NCBI RefSeq assembly: GCF_000380335.1
Contig: NC_021149.1
Coordinates: 3,028,501-3,092,500, forward strand
Source: Azotobacter vinelandii CA
GTDB lineage: Bacteria > Pseudomonadota > Gammaproteobacteria > Pseudomonadales > Pseudomonadaceae
Direction: 5' to 3'
DNA: 64,000 nucleotides
Below the pieces are notes generated by a model. It was given only the letters and a program-made list of their open reading frames with translations. It was not told the origin of the DNA and made no database searches. Every line of letters begins with the position of its first letter. Positions within the stretch are counted from its first letter, which is position 1. Both the position numbers and the translations under genes were made by a program. Positions 1 through 8,743 of this stretch are shown here, in pieces.

Positions 1-220
1 AAGACCGTTTTCGACAGGAGATGTGGATGCACATGTCGACTTGTGTGCAGGCTTTTCCATCCGCCTCGCCCACCTGCGGTCGGGCGACCAGCGCCCGGGC
101 CAGCGGACCCGCCCGGACGCGGAGAGCGCACGCCGCCTCCCTTGAGGCCGATAGCCGCCGGTGGGTCCGGCCGGAACGGGGCAGTCCTCGCCCCGACCGC
201 AACCCTTTGCTTGCCAGCTA
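1..220. other. Left flank without a recognised gene
   Basis: GC-rich sequence left of the insertion element. The only candidate reading frame (plus strand, ATG at about position 27 or 33, stop at 219-221) follows an AGGAG-like site, but its product is Arg, Ala, Ser and Pro rich and resembles no family I know. Its stop codon does not depend on the insertion, because the same TAG is present in the reconstructed empty site. The segment was contiguous with 1272 onwards before the insertion, so it may hold the original upstream control region of the sulfonate-type operon. Confidence 0.4.
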
Positions 221-1269
221 GAGCATTTTTACCTTATCCCGATTCATATCCGGCGGCCTCGAAGTAGTGCCTGCAGTCCTGTGCAGAGAACTGCGCAATC
301 GCCTCGCCAATGCTCTGCCACAGCTGCGGCACGGTCCGCGCCGCCGCCTTTCTCAGCAGTGCCTTGAGCTTGGAGAAGGCCATCTCGATCGGGTTCAGGT
401 CGGGGCTATAGGGTGGCAAGTAGCGCAGTGTGGCTCCTGCGCCTTCGATGGCCTGGCGTACCCCCGCCACCTTGTGGGCCGGCAGGTTGTCCATCACCAC
501 GATATCGCCGGGCGTCAGCGGGTACCAGAACCTGCCCGACATAGGCCAGGAAGACCGGGCCGTTCATGGCGCCATCGAGCACCAGCGGCGCGCTCAGGCC
601 ATCCAGCCGCAGGCCGGCGGTAAAGGTCGTGGTTTTCCAGTGGCCGTGGGGGATCGCGGCCCGGCAGCGCTCGCCGCGAGGGGCCCAGCCCCGCAGGCGG
701 GCCAGGTTCGTCGCGGCGGCGGTTTCGTCGACGAAGATCAGCTTGCGCCAATCGAAACCGGACTGCTCCTCGATCCATCCCTGTCGGGCGGCCTGGACGT
801 CCGGCCGTTGCTGCTCGGCTGCATGCGCGGTCTTTTTTTGAACGTCATGGCGTGCCGGTCGAGAAACGTCCACACCGTCGCCAGGCTGACACGGACGCCA
901 CGCTCCCGTTCGAGGGTCGCGGCGAGTTCGGCCAGCGTCAGGTCGGGGGTCTGCTCGAGCAGGCCGAGCAGGTAGTCCGCATGGGGATCGAGCCGCAAGC
1001 CCCGGGGCTTGCCCTGTCGGCGGGCGACGAGTTCCCCGCCTTCCCGGAAGCGCCGTACCCAGACGATCGCTGTTGCCGTCCCGACGTCGAATCGCTCGGC
1101 GGCCTGCCGAGCCGACAGCCCACCCATGGCCGCGTCGACGACGCGCCGGCGAAGATCCGCACTGTATGCCCGAGCCATTCCGATCCCCTTGTCCGAGCGG
1201 GAGAGGAGAACCGAAATGACCAGGAAGAGCAACCCCTGCTTGTCGAATTCGTGTTTTCAAAAAATGCTC
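221..1269 (-). mobile_element. IS630-family insertion sequence
   Basis: The ends are inverted repeats: the first ten bases at 221-230 (GAGCATTTTT) equal the reverse complement of 1260-1269. The element is flanked by TA on both sides (219-220 and 1270-1271), which is the TA target duplication typical of the IS630/Tc1/mariner group. Removing it rebuilds a palindromic AGCTAGCT target. It encodes one transposase on the minus strand that is interrupted by frame changes, so this copy is probably immobile unless frameshifting restores the protein. Confidence 0.9.
234..1178 (-). pseudogene. IS630-family transposase, frame-disrupted
   Basis: The DDE transposase can be followed through three reading frames. 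It starts at 1178 (MARAYSADLRRRVVDAA) with an N-terminal winged-helix/HTH region. Near 833-841 the frame changes at a run of seven A (minus strand) just after MTFKK and continues as KTAHAAEQQRPDVQAAR, through the first catalytic Asp (LIFVDETAAATNLARL). Near 520-530 it changes again and resumes at [15 protein letters not shown] (second Asp), then [16 protein letters not shown] (catalytic Glu). The first change sits on an A run that could support a -1 slip, as in some IS630 relatives. The second has no such run and looks like a small indel. All three catalytic positions are otherwise kept, so decay looks recent. Confidence 0.88.
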
Positions 1270-1413
1270 TAGCTATCCCGGACTCGGACATCGCACGAGA
1301 CCACGCCTTTTCGCGGCCGGACTTCGTGCGTTCACGATGCCCTGTGGCTGTCGACGATGCGGGTCCGCGATTTCCCGAATCCCCATCCGCTAATTACTTC
1401 CTCTTGCGAAGCC

Positions 1414-2490
1414 ATGCCCATGAACAATCATCGATCCGCCCATACAAGAAAGGCTCTGCTTCCTTCCGTTTTGCGCAGCGCGCTTGTCCTGTTGTGTTTC
1501 ACGCCCCTGTTCGCCCACGCCGCGGACGTGGATGCGTCCCGGCTGCCGGAAAGCATCCCCGAAGGTACGCGGTTGGTCTTCGGCGACCAGAACGAGAAGG
1601 TGCAGACGCTGCTGAAAGCCTCGGGCCATGAGGAGAAACTCGGGTTCGAAATCGAATACGCCAACTTCAGGGGCGGGCCGGCGATTCTGGAAGCCTTCCG
1701 GGCCGGCGCCCTGGACATCGCCACGGTCGGCAGCACGCCGCCGATCCAGGCCCAGGTGGCGGGCGAGGACCTGCCCATCGTCGCCGCCGCGCAAAGCAGC
1801 GAGCCGGCCTACGGACTGGCCGTCAGCCCCGGCGCGAAGGTGACCTCGCTCAAGGCGCTGAAAGGCACGAAAATCGCCTACGCCGAAGGCACCGCCCGCC
1901 AACCGTTCGTCCTCAAGGCGCTGCGCGAGGGCGGGCTGGGCAGAAAGGATGTCACGCTGGTTCCATTGCGCGTGGACGATTTCGTCGATGCGCTGCGCAC
2001 TGGACAGGTCGACGTCGCCGCACTCACCGAGCCGCACTTCTCCCGCTATATCGGCGAAGGACCCGACCGACAGGAGCGGCACATCCCGTTCGGCGAACAC
2101 GCGGTATTGCCCAGGGAGCTGACGTTTCTCTACGCCAGCGCCAAGTCGCTGAAAGACGAAGCCAAGGCCGCTGCCATCGTCTCGCTGGTCAAGCACTGGA
2201 TCGCGGCCAACCAGTGGGCCGAGGCGCATCCGGAAGACTGGGCCAAGGCCTTCTACGTCGACCGGCACGGCCTGAGCCCGCAGGAGGCGCTGCGCATCAT
2301 CGCCGCTCAGGGCAAGGTTCGCTTTCCCGCGCTCGAGGATCTGATCGCCGGGCAGCAGGCCGATATCGATCTGCTTCATGAAGTGGGAGACATCCCCTCC
2401 CGGCTGGATGCGCGCGACGAATTCGATCTGCGCTTCGACCCGGTGATCGCCCGCAGCCTGAAAGCCGAGGAAACCGCCGATGTCCGCTGA
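1414..2490 (+). CDS. Sulfonate-type ABC transporter, periplasmic binding protein (SsuA/TauA-like)
   Basis: A 358-residue member of the SsuA/TauA/NMT1 group of periplasmic proteins that capture sulfonates or related sulfur or nitrogen compounds for an ABC importer. A signal peptide ends near residue 35 (PLFAHA then ADV). The mature part has the family pattern of two lobes, with FEIEYANFRGGPAILEAF and GALDIATVGSTPPIQAQ early on. I chose the ATG at 1414 because it gives a clean signal peptide; the ATG at 1420 is equally possible, and an in-frame ATG at 1357 would add an unlikely leader. The gene overlaps the permease gene by 11 bp and heads a four-gene operon. The IS630 copy ends 144 bp upstream, so expression may be altered. 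The substrate cannot be read from the sequence. Confidence 0.88.
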   Translation: MPMNNHRSAHTRKALLPSVLRSALVLLCFTPLFAHAADVDASRLPESIPEGTRLVFGDQNEKVQTLLKASGHEEKLGFEIEYANFRGGPAILEAFRAGALDIATVGSTPPIQAQVAGEDLPIVAAAQSSEPAYGLAVSPGAKVTSLKALKGTKIAYAEGTARQPFVLKALREGGLGRKDVTLVPLRVDDFVDALRTGQVDVAALTEPHFSRYIGEGPDRQERHIPFGEHAVLPRELTFLYASAKSLKDEAKAAAIVSLVKHWIAANQWAEAHPEDWAKAFYVDRHGLSPQEALRIIAAQGKVRFPALEDLIAGQQADIDLLHEVGDIPSRLDARDEFDLRFDPVIARSLKAEETADVR

Positions 2491-3337
2491 AGGATCGACG
2501 CTGGGCGGGCGGATAACCTCCTCCACACCGCGCACCGCCCAGGCTTCGTCCCGTCCGGGCGGCACGCGGCTGGTGCCGCGGCGGCTCACGCCGCTGGGCC
2601 GGCTGCTGGGACCGCTCGTCCTGCTGGCCCTGTGGGAACTGGCAGCGCAGACCGGCCTGCTTTCGCCGAAACTGCTGGCCGCCCCCTCCACCGCGCTGAT
2701 AACCGGGTACGACATGCTGGCCAACGGGACCCTGCTGCCGCACTGGCTGGCCTCGGCCTGGCGCGCCTGGTGGGGCCTGGGCATCGGCGTGGCCGCCGCC
2801 GTGCTGCTGGCGCTGGCCTCCGGCCTGACGCGCATCGGAGAAGCCTCGATCGACTCGCTGGTGCAGATCAAGCGGGCCATCCCCACGCTGGCGCTGATTC
2901 CGCTGGCGATCCTCTGGCTCGGTATCGGCGAGACAATGAAGATCGCCCTGATCGCCGGCAGCGTGTTCGTGCCCGTCTACATCAACACCCACGCGGCGAT
3001 CAAAGGCATCGACATCCGCCATGTGGAACTGGCCCGCACGCTGGGGCTGGGCAAGGCGGTGTTCATTCGCCGGATCGTCCTGCCCGGCGCCCTGCCCGGC
3101 TTCTTCACCGGGCTGCGCCTGTCGGTCACCAGTTGCTGGGCTTCGCTGGTGGTGCTGGAACAGATCAACACCACCCAGGGCATCGGCTACCTGATGAACC
3201 GCGCCCGCGATTACGGGCAGACCGAAATCATCGTCGTCGGCCTGGTGATCTACATGGTTCTCGGCCTGGCATCGGACGCGGCGGTCAGGGCTATCGAACG
3301 CTCGACACTGCGCTATCGGAAGGTGATCGGCTCATGA
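2480..3337 (+). CDS. Sulfonate-type ABC transporter permease (SsuC/TauC-like)
   Basis: A 285-residue inner-membrane permease of the binding-protein-dependent family, with about six membrane segments after a polar N-terminus of roughly 40 residues. The cytoplasmic EAA loop that docks to the ATPase is visible as [20 protein letters not shown] near residues 185-205. It starts inside the end of the binding-protein gene (11-bp overlap) and its TGA overlaps the ATG of the ATPase gene, so the three transporter genes are probably translationally coupled. It belongs to the same family as SsuC and TauC. The exact substrate is unknown. Confidence 0.9.
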   Translation: MSAEGSTLGGRITSSTPRTAQASSRPGGTRLVPRRLTPLGRLLGPLVLLALWELAAQTGLLSPKLLAAPSTALITGYDMLANGTLLPHWLASAWRAWWGLGIGVAAAVLLALASGLTRIGEASIDSLVQIKRAIPTLALIPLAILWLGIGETMKIALIAGSVFVPVYINTHAAIKGIDIRHVELARTLGLGKAVFIRRIVLPGALPGFFTGLRLSVTSCWASLVVLEQINTTQGIGYLMNRARDYGQTEIIVVGLVIYMVLGLASDAAVRAIERSTLRYRKVIGS

Positions 3338-4086
3338 CCATGCCTTCCGTGTCCGACAGTGGACTCGCCACCGACGCCGCCGAGGGCTCGGTCGTGCTGG
3401 AACGTGTGACCCGCGCCTTCCAGGGCCGCAGGGTGCTGAACGAAATCTCGCTGCACATCGCCGCCGGGGAGTTCGTCGCCCTGCTCGGCATGAGCGGTTC
3501 CGGCAAGAGCACCCTGCTGCGCGCGCTCGCCGGGCTGGACGAGGAAGTCGAGGGCGAGGGGCTCATCCGTGTCCCGACCGCGCGTTCGGTGCTGTTCCAG
3601 GATTCGCGCCTGCTGCCCTGGGAAAGCGTGCTCGACAACATCACCCTGGGGCTGGACGGCCCCGATCCGGCCCAGGCGGGCCGCCAGGCGCTGGCCAGCG
3701 TGGGGCTGGCCGGGCGCGAAAGCGCCTGGCCCGGCCAGCTTTCCGGCGGCGAGCAGCAGCGGGTCGCCCTGGCCCGCTCGCTGGTGCGCAGACCGCAACT
3801 GCTGCTCGCCGACGAACCCTTCGGCGCGCTGGACGCCCTGACCCGGCTGAAGATGCACGCCTTGCTGCGCGCGCTGGTCGGCCGCCTGCGTCCCACGGTG
3901 ATCCTCGTCACCCACGACGTCGACGAGGCGCTGGCACTGGCCAGCCGCGTCCTGGTGCTCGGCAACGGCAGGATCGCCGACGACTTCAGACTCGACCTCG
4001 ACCACCCGCGACATTCCGACGACCCGCGCCTGGTGGGTTATCGACAACGGCTACTCATCACGCTCGGCGTCACCGAGAGCGCCTGA
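3334..4086 (+). CDS. Sulfonate-type ABC transporter ATPase (SsuB/TauB-like)
   Basis: A 250-residue ATP-binding subunit. Walker A (GMSGSGKST) lies near residue 52, the ABC signature ([15 protein letters not shown]) near 135 and Walker B (LLLADEP) near 155, followed by the switch His in [12 protein letters not shown]. The start ATG at 3334 overlaps the permease stop codon. A second ATG two codons later is an alternative. It should power import by the two upstream gene products. The Q-loop region ([18 protein letters not shown]) is typical of the SsuB/TauB/NrtC branch of importers. Confidence 0.92.
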   Translation: MTMPSVSDSGLATDAAEGSVVLERVTRAFQGRRVLNEISLHIAAGEFVALLGMSGSGKSTLLRALAGLDEEVEGEGLIRVPTARSVLFQDSRLLPWESVLDNITLGLDGPDPAQAGRQALASVGLAGRESAWPGQLSGGEQQRVALARSLVRRPQLLLADEPFGALDALTRLKMHALLRALVGRLRPTVILVTHDVDEALALASRVLVLGNGRIADDFRLDLDHPRHSDDPRLVGYRQRLLITLGVTESA

Positions 4087-4106
4087 ACACGACAAGGAAA
4101 TCCGCA

Positions 4107-5429
4107 ATGAGCAGACATTTGCACCTGAATCTTTTCGTTCACGGTCGCGGCCATCACGAAGCCTCCTGGCGCCATCCGCTCGGTACACGGCAACGGCTGA
4201 CCGACCTCGACTACTACAAGCATCTGGCGAGCGTTGCGGAGAAGGGGCTGCTCGACTCGCTGTTCCTGGCCGACGCCCTGTCGATGGATGGCAGCATCCG
4301 CCATGTGGCGACCGGCGGACTCGAACCCATCACCCTGGTAGCGGCCCTGGCCGGCGCGACCTCGAACATCGGTCTGGTCGCCACGGCCTCGACCACCTAC
4401 ACCGAACCCTTCAACCTGGCCCGTCAGTTCGCTTCCCTGGACCATATTTCCAATGGCCGCATCGGCTGGAACATCGTCACTTCGTGGACACAGGGCGCGG
4501 AAGCGAACTTCGGCTTCGAACAGCAGCCGCCGCACGCCGAACGCTATGCACGAGCCTTCGAATTCCTCGAAGTGGTCACCGGCCTCTGGAACAGTTGGTC
4601 CGACAACGCCATCGTCGACGATCCAGCCAGCGGCCTGTTCCTCGAACCCTCGCTCATCCGCGCCATCGATCACCAGGGCGCCCACTTCCGCGTCAAAGGC
4701 CCGCTGAACGTGCCGCGCTCGCCCCAGGGCTACCCGGTGCTGTTCCAGGCCGGCTCTTCCGCCGGGGGCCAGCGTTTCGCCGCCCGCTACGCCGAGGCGG
4801 TATTCACCGCGCAGCCGGATCTTGCCTCCGCGCAAGCCTTCTACCGAAGCCTCAAGGAGCAGACGGTCGCCGCCGGCCGGCGCAAGGAAGACATCGCCAT
4901 CCTGCCGGGAATCAGCCCGGTCATCGCCGCCAGCGACCGCGAGGCCGATGCCCTGTGGCGAGAGCTGAACGAGCTGACGGCCGTGGAAACCGGACTGGCC
5001 CGCCTGTCGAATCGTTTCGGCGGCCACGACTTCAGCCATCTGCCGCTGGACCGGCCGCTCAGCGTCGACGACTTTCCCGATCCGCACGGGGTGCAGGCGG
5101 CGCAAAGCCGTGCCGTGGTCATCACCGATCTGGTCCGGCAACAGCGGCCGACGCTGCGCGAGCTGCTGCACCGGTTGGCCGGCGCCCGCGGCCATTTCAC
5201 CCTGGCCGGCAGCCCGGAGCGGATCGCCGACACCATCCAGACCTGGTTCGAAGAAGGCGCCGCGGACGGCTTCAACCTGATGCCGCCCATCCTGCCGGCC
5301 CTGCTGGAGACCTTCGTCGAAGAGGTCGTCCCGCTGCTGCAGAAGCGCGGGCTGTTCCGCACCCACTACGAAGGCACGACGCTGCGCGATCGCTATGGCC
5401 TGAAACGACCGTCCAATCCCTATTTCTGA
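4107..5429 (+). CDS. FMN-dependent monooxygenase, NtaA/SnaA/DszA family
   Basis: A 440-residue luciferase-like flavin monooxygenase of the NtaA/SnaA/SoxA(DszA) branch. These enzymes use reduced FMN from a separate reductase to oxidise nitrilotriacetate, sulfones and similar compounds. Diagnostic stretches are the N-terminal LNLFVHGRGHHEASWRHP, then EPFNLARQFASLDHISNGR, GWNIVTSW and YPVLFQAGSSAGGQRFAAR. It follows the ABC ATPase gene by 20 bp with a good AAGGA site and is the last gene of the operon, so it likely acts on the imported compound to release sulfite or another nutrient. It is not the usual SsuD alkanesulfonate monooxygenase, which belongs to a shorter branch. No flavin reductase gene is adjacent. 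Confidence 0.88.
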   Translation: MSRHLHLNLFVHGRGHHEASWRHPLGTRQRLTDLDYYKHLASVAEKGLLDSLFLADALSMDGSIRHVATGGLEPITLVAALAGATSNIGLVATASTTYTEPFNLARQFASLDHISNGRIGWNIVTSWTQGAEANFGFEQQPPHAERYARAFEFLEVVTGLWNSWSDNAIVDDPASGLFLEPSLIRAIDHQGAHFRVKGPLNVPRSPQGYPVLFQAGSSAGGQRFAARYAEAVFTAQPDLASAQAFYRSLKEQTVAAGRRKEDIAILPGISPVIAASDREADALWRELNELTAVETGLARLSNRFGGHDFSHLPLDRPLSVDDFPDPHGVQAAQSRAVVITDLVRQQRPTLRELLHRLAGARGHFTLAGSPERIADTIQTWFEEGAADGFNLMPPILPALLETFVEEVVPLLQKRGLFRTHYEGTTLRDRYGLKRPSNPYF

Positions 5430-5445
5430 CGCCAGGACAGTGGCG
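5430..5445. terminator. Possible short bidirectional terminator
   Basis: A CGCCA/TGGCG hairpin with a 6-nt loop fills the 20-bp gap between two convergent genes. The stem is only five base pairs and no T run follows, so the call is weak. Confidence 0.25.
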
Positions 5446-5449
5446 GACT

Positions 5450-5899
5450 TCAGGGCCGCTCGACCCGGTACCAGGTGCGCGTCTCGCCGATCAGGGGAGT
5501 ACCGATGAAGCCGCGCACCTGCAGTTGCCGCCCGCCTTCCCGCAGGCTCAGGCGGCAGTCGTATACCTTGCCGCTGTCCGGGTCGAGGATTTCCCCGTCT
5601 TCGTAGACCTCGCCCCGCCGCTTCACACCGCTGAGGATGGTCATGCCGAGCAGCGGCTTGCCGCGACGTTCGCCCTCGCAGTTGTCGCAGTAGGGCGATT
5701 CGGCGTTCGGCCCGCGCAGGCCCTTCTCGATGGTGCCCCGGTACTCGTCGCCCTGCCGGTCGATGCGGACCAGCGCGCGCGGCTCGCCGGTCCGCTGGTC
5801 GCGGATCATCCACAGTCCGCTCAGCGGATCGCCGGATGCGGCGCTGGCGGCCGGCAAGACCGCCAGGGCGCAGCAGAGGCACAGCCATCGCACGCTCAT
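5450..5899 (-). CDS. DUF2147 family secreted protein
   Basis: A 149-residue protein with a signal peptide (cleavage near ALAVLPAASA, residue 20) and a DUF2147 domain: GLWMIRDQRTGEPRALVRI, a central PYCDNCEGER segment with a Cys pair, and IGETRTWYRV at the end. The family is periplasmic and its function is unknown. The Cys pair could form a disulfide. The start overlaps the stop of the malonyl transferase gene by 4 bp, so it is probably the last gene of the phenolic-lipid transcription unit. A cell-envelope role would fit that position but is not shown. Confidence 0.85.
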   Translation of the reverse strand: MSVRWLCLCCALAVLPAASAASGDPLSGLWMIRDQRTGEPRALVRIDRQGDEYRGTIEKGLRGPNAESPYCDNCEGERRGKPLLGMTILSGVKRRGEVYEDGEILDPDSGKVYDCRLSLREGGRQLQVRGFIGTPLIGETRTWYRVERP

Positions 5900-7272
5900 C
5901 CGGCGAGGCCTCCGCCGACGGCGGCCCGGATGGCCGGGGCCGGGCGCTCCAGGCGTGCGTGCAGGGCGGCCAGCTCATGGCGGATGGCGTCGCCGCGATA
6001 GTGCAGGAAGGCGCCGGTTTCCCCGCCGACCACGACTTCGAGATAGGGCTCGGCGCTCGCTATCCCCTCGTCGCAATAGGTCTTGAGGGTCAGCAGGCTG
6101 TCGTCGTCCTCCTCGATCTCGGTTTCCACGACCCGCCTGAGCCCCAGTTCCTGGACCAGCCTGCCCAATCCCAGGCTGTCCTCGTCGACGGTGCCCTGGT
6201 GCAGGGGCAGGTGCAGGGAGAAATGCCGCTCGTCCACCCATACCGGCTCCATCGGCGAGGCGCTGCGCAGCAGCTCCAGGGTACGCGCCGCCCGCTCCAG
6301 GGTCGCCCGGTTGATGGCCGGCAGGTACAGGCCGCGGCGGCCGGAGGCGGCATAGGCCTTGCGCATGATGCCCTCCAGGTTGGGCTTGCGGCTCTCCGGA
6401 GCATGCACGCGGCCCGGCTGGTCGCGGCCGATGCCACCGCCGAATTCGACGACCAGGTTCACTCCGTCGTCGATCGCCCGGCGCAGACCCCCCATCCACT
6501 TGACCGGATGGAACATCTGGAAGAACAGGGCGGCGCGCATCTGCTCGGGATCGTCGGCGTGATAGTCGCCGGTGTAGTTGGAGAGGACCCTCGCCCGCGG
6601 AGCCGCCAGGGCGGCGGCGTCGAGATGCGGACGGTAGCGCTCCGCGGCGCCGATCATCAGGTAGGTGTGGAAGGCCCCTTCGGTCTTCAGGTAGCGCCCA
6701 GCCCTGGAGCGGCCGAAACGCGCGGCCACGTCCTCCATGAGCGCCTCCAGATCGCGCTCGAAACCGCAGACCACGGTCTGGTCGGGCAGGTTGCAGCCGC
6801 CGATGCCGCAGTAGCGCGCCTCGGCGAGCGGCCTGATCGAGTCGAGATCGAGGCGGAAGGCGGCCATCCGCCCGCGCCCGAACTCCGACATCAGCCGGCC
6901 GCGCATGCGGATCAGCCGCAGCGCGTCCTCGAAGGCCAGGACGCCGGCGGCCACCAGCGCGGAGTATTCGCCCAGGCTGTGCCCGGCCAGCACATTCGGC
7001 GTCCAGGCCTCGCCGGTGAGTTCGCGGAATGCCGCCAGGCAGGCGATGGAATGGGTGAGCAGCGCGATCTGGGTGAACTCGGTGCCATTGAGCCGCTCTT
7101 CCGGCCCCTGGAAGGACAGTTCCGCCACGTCGAAGCCCATTGCCTGGCTCGCTCGCTCGTACAGGTCGCGCACGCAGGAAAAACGGCGATGGATGTCGCT
7201 GCCCATGCCCACGTACTGCGAGCCCTGTCCGGGAAAGACGAACATGATGTTGGGACTGGAAACCTGGCTCAT
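5896..7272 (-). CDS. Malonyl-CoA:ACP acyltransferase with C-terminal extension
   Basis: A 458-residue protein. Residues 1 to about 300 form a FabD-like malonyl/acyl transferase domain: MFVFPGQGSQYVGMG at the start, the nucleophile elbow GHSLGEY with catalytic Ser99, and EGAFHTYLM bearing the second catalytic His. A typical FabD is about 310 residues. The remaining 150 residues (RKPNLEGIMRKAYA onward) match no domain I recognise. The start follows a GGGAG site. It is 52 bp downstream of the glycosyltransferase gene and overlaps the DUF2147 gene by 4 bp. In this cluster it probably supplies malonyl groups to the ArsA carrier domain or a related step. ArsA already has its own AT domain, so the need for a second one is unexplained. 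Confidence 0.85.
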   Translation of the reverse strand: MSQVSSPNIMFVFPGQGSQYVGMGSDIHRRFSCVRDLYERASQAMGFDVAELSFQGPEERLNGTEFTQIALLTHSIACLAAFRELTGEAWTPNVLAGHSLGEYSALVAAGVLAFEDALRLIRMRGRLMSEFGRGRMAAFRLDLDSIRPLAEARYCGIGGCNLPDQTVVCGFERDLEALMEDVAARFGRSRAGRYLKTEGAFHTYLMIGAAERYRPHLDAAALAAPRARVLSNYTGDYHADDPEQMRAALFFQMFHPVKWMGGLRRAIDDGVNLVVEFGGGIGRDQPGRVHAPESRKPNLEGIMRKAYAASGRRGLYLPAINRATLERAARTLELLRSASPMEPVWVDERHFSLHLPLHQGTVDEDSLGLGRLVQELGLRRVVETEIEEDDDSLLTLKTYCDEGIASAEPYLEVVVGGETGAFLHYRGDAIRHELAALHARLERPAPAIRAAVGGGLAG

Positions 7273-7324
7273 GGAAAAACTCTCCCTGTAATGGATCGAG
7301 CACCGGGCAGCGCCGCCCGGCCCT

Positions 7325-8680
7325 TCATGCCACCCTGGACATGCCGCCGTCCGCCGGCGAATGCCCCTGCCGGTCTATGACGCCCAGATGTTGCAGAACG
7401 CGGTCGGTCATGCGCTCGGCCGTGAAGCGCTCCGCCAGCGGGCGGGCATTTCCCGCCAGTTCGCGGTGGAGCGACGCATTCGCCAGCAGTACCTCCAGTT
7501 GCCGGGCCAGATCGCCGCTGTCCCAGGCCTTGAAGGTCAGGCCGCCGGCTCGCTCGCCGTCGCGCATCACTTCGGTGATGCCGCCGTAGTCGGGCACCAG
7601 CACCGGCGTGCCATGGCCCATCGCCTCGGCCACCACCAGGCCGAAAGCCTCGCGGTTCACCGAGGGATAGACCACGCAGTGGCTGTGGGCGAGCAGGGTG
7701 TCGCGGATCTCCCCGGATACGGCTCCCGCCTGATGGATCGGCAGGCCGAGGTGGGCGGCGAGATCGGCGACGACCCTCTTGCAGGATTCGCCCTTGGCGG
7801 TGGCGCCGCAGACCACCAGTTGCAGCTCGACGCCACGCGCCTTCAGCAGGCGGGCGGCGTAGAGCAGCAGGTCGATCCCCTTCTCGGCTTCCTGGCGGCC
7901 GAAGTAGGTGACGATGGGGAGGTCCTCGCGCAGTCCCGGGAAGAGTTGCCTGAGCCGCGCGCGTGGCGGCCTGGCCGATGGCGGGGACAGCTCGATGCCG
8001 TTGTAGAGGACGCTCATGCGTTCCCGCGGCACTTCCAGCTCGTCGGCGATCCGTTCGAGGTAGTCGCTGCTGACTAGCAGGGCCGGCCAGCGCGAGCCGG
8101 CGACGGCCTCGTTGAGGCGCTTGCGGTAGGCCTCGAACAGGTCGCTCCGCCGCGCGTAGTCGGCGAACTGCTCGTCGCCCTGGAAGGTCAGCACGTAGTC
8201 GAAATCGAGCCCGCCCTGGCGCTTGGCCGCCAGGGCGAGCGTACCGAGGGAGGCGAAACTCATCATCAGGTGACTGACTTCGTCCCTGGCGATGAAATGG
8301 CGCAGGCGCCGGACCAGGCCGGCGTCGGAATCCGGCGTCGCATGCAGCGAGCGGATGAGGTGGGTGAGCATGCGGTCGACGAAGCCGTTGATGCCCTGGG
8401 TGACCTGCACCCGCAAGCGCAGCGGGAGCAGGAAGGCGGCTGAACCGACCACCTGATCCATGAACGCCGAGGGTCGTCGGAACTGGTAGCGCGTGCCGTG
8501 ACAGAGCAGCCGGTGCTCGATACCGGGATCGGCCAGTTCGGGATTCCACTCCATCATCCAGTAGACCACCACCTTGTAGCCGCGTCGGTGGAGGATATTG
8601 GCGAGGGTCAGGTCGCGAACGGTGGAGCCAAGATAAGAACCACTACCAATGGTGACGAATGCGAAAGTCGGCTTGTTCAT
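7325..8680 (-). CDS. GT4-family glycosyltransferase
   Basis: A 451-residue retaining GT-B glycosyltransferase. The N-terminal Rossmann half begins with FAFVTIGSGSYLGSTVRDL. The C-terminal half carries YFGRQEAEKGIDLLLYAARL, the sugar-nucleotide site EAFGLVVAEAMGHGTPVL with the E-x7-E pattern of the family, and YGGITEVMRDGE. There is no signal peptide or strong membrane span, so it should act at the cytoplasmic face. A GGAGG site lies 5 bp before the ATG. It sits between the outer-membrane protein gene and the malonyl transferase gene. Azotobacter cysts are reported to contain galactosylated alkylresorcinols, so this enzyme is a natural candidate for that step. The acceptor and donor are inferred from position only. 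Confidence 0.85.
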   Translation of the reverse strand: MNKPTFAFVTIGSGSYLGSTVRDLTLANILHRRGYKVVVYWMMEWNPELADPGIEHRLLCHGTRYQFRRPSAFMDQVVGSAAFLLPLRLRVQVTQGINGFVDRMLTHLIRSLHATPDSDAGLVRRLRHFIARDEVSHLMMSFASLGTLALAAKRQGGLDFDYVLTFQGDEQFADYARRSDLFEAYRKRLNEAVAGSRWPALLVSSDYLERIADELEVPRERMSVLYNGIELSPPSARPPRARLRQLFPGLREDLPIVTYFGRQEAEKGIDLLLYAARLLKARGVELQLVVCGATAKGESCKRVVADLAAHLGLPIHQAGAVSGEIRDTLLAHSHCVVYPSVNREAFGLVVAEAMGHGTPVLVPDYGGITEVMRDGERAGGLTFKAWDSGDLARQLEVLLANASLHRELAGNARPLAERFTAERMTDRVLQHLGVIDRQGHSPADGGMSRVA

Positions 8681-8700
8681 GCTGCCTCCGGTCCATGGGA

Positions 8701-8726
8701 AAGGACGCGGGTCCTGCCGCGTCCTT
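8701..8726 (-). terminator. Hairpin after the outer-membrane protein gene
   Basis: A perfect 10-bp stem (8701-8710 with 8717-8726, 6-nt loop) lies 18 bp after the stop codon at 8744. The T run on the minus strand is short (TTT), so it may be a partial terminator or an mRNA-stabilising hairpin. The next gene starts only 20 bp further on. Confidence 0.5.
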
Positions 8727-8743
8727 CCTCGTTCAGTGAACGC

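Noticed and set aside
21-221. Small plus-strand frame left of the insertion element
   Set aside because: It has a fair ribosome site, but the Arg/Ala/Ser/Pro-rich translation is typical of random GC-rich frames.
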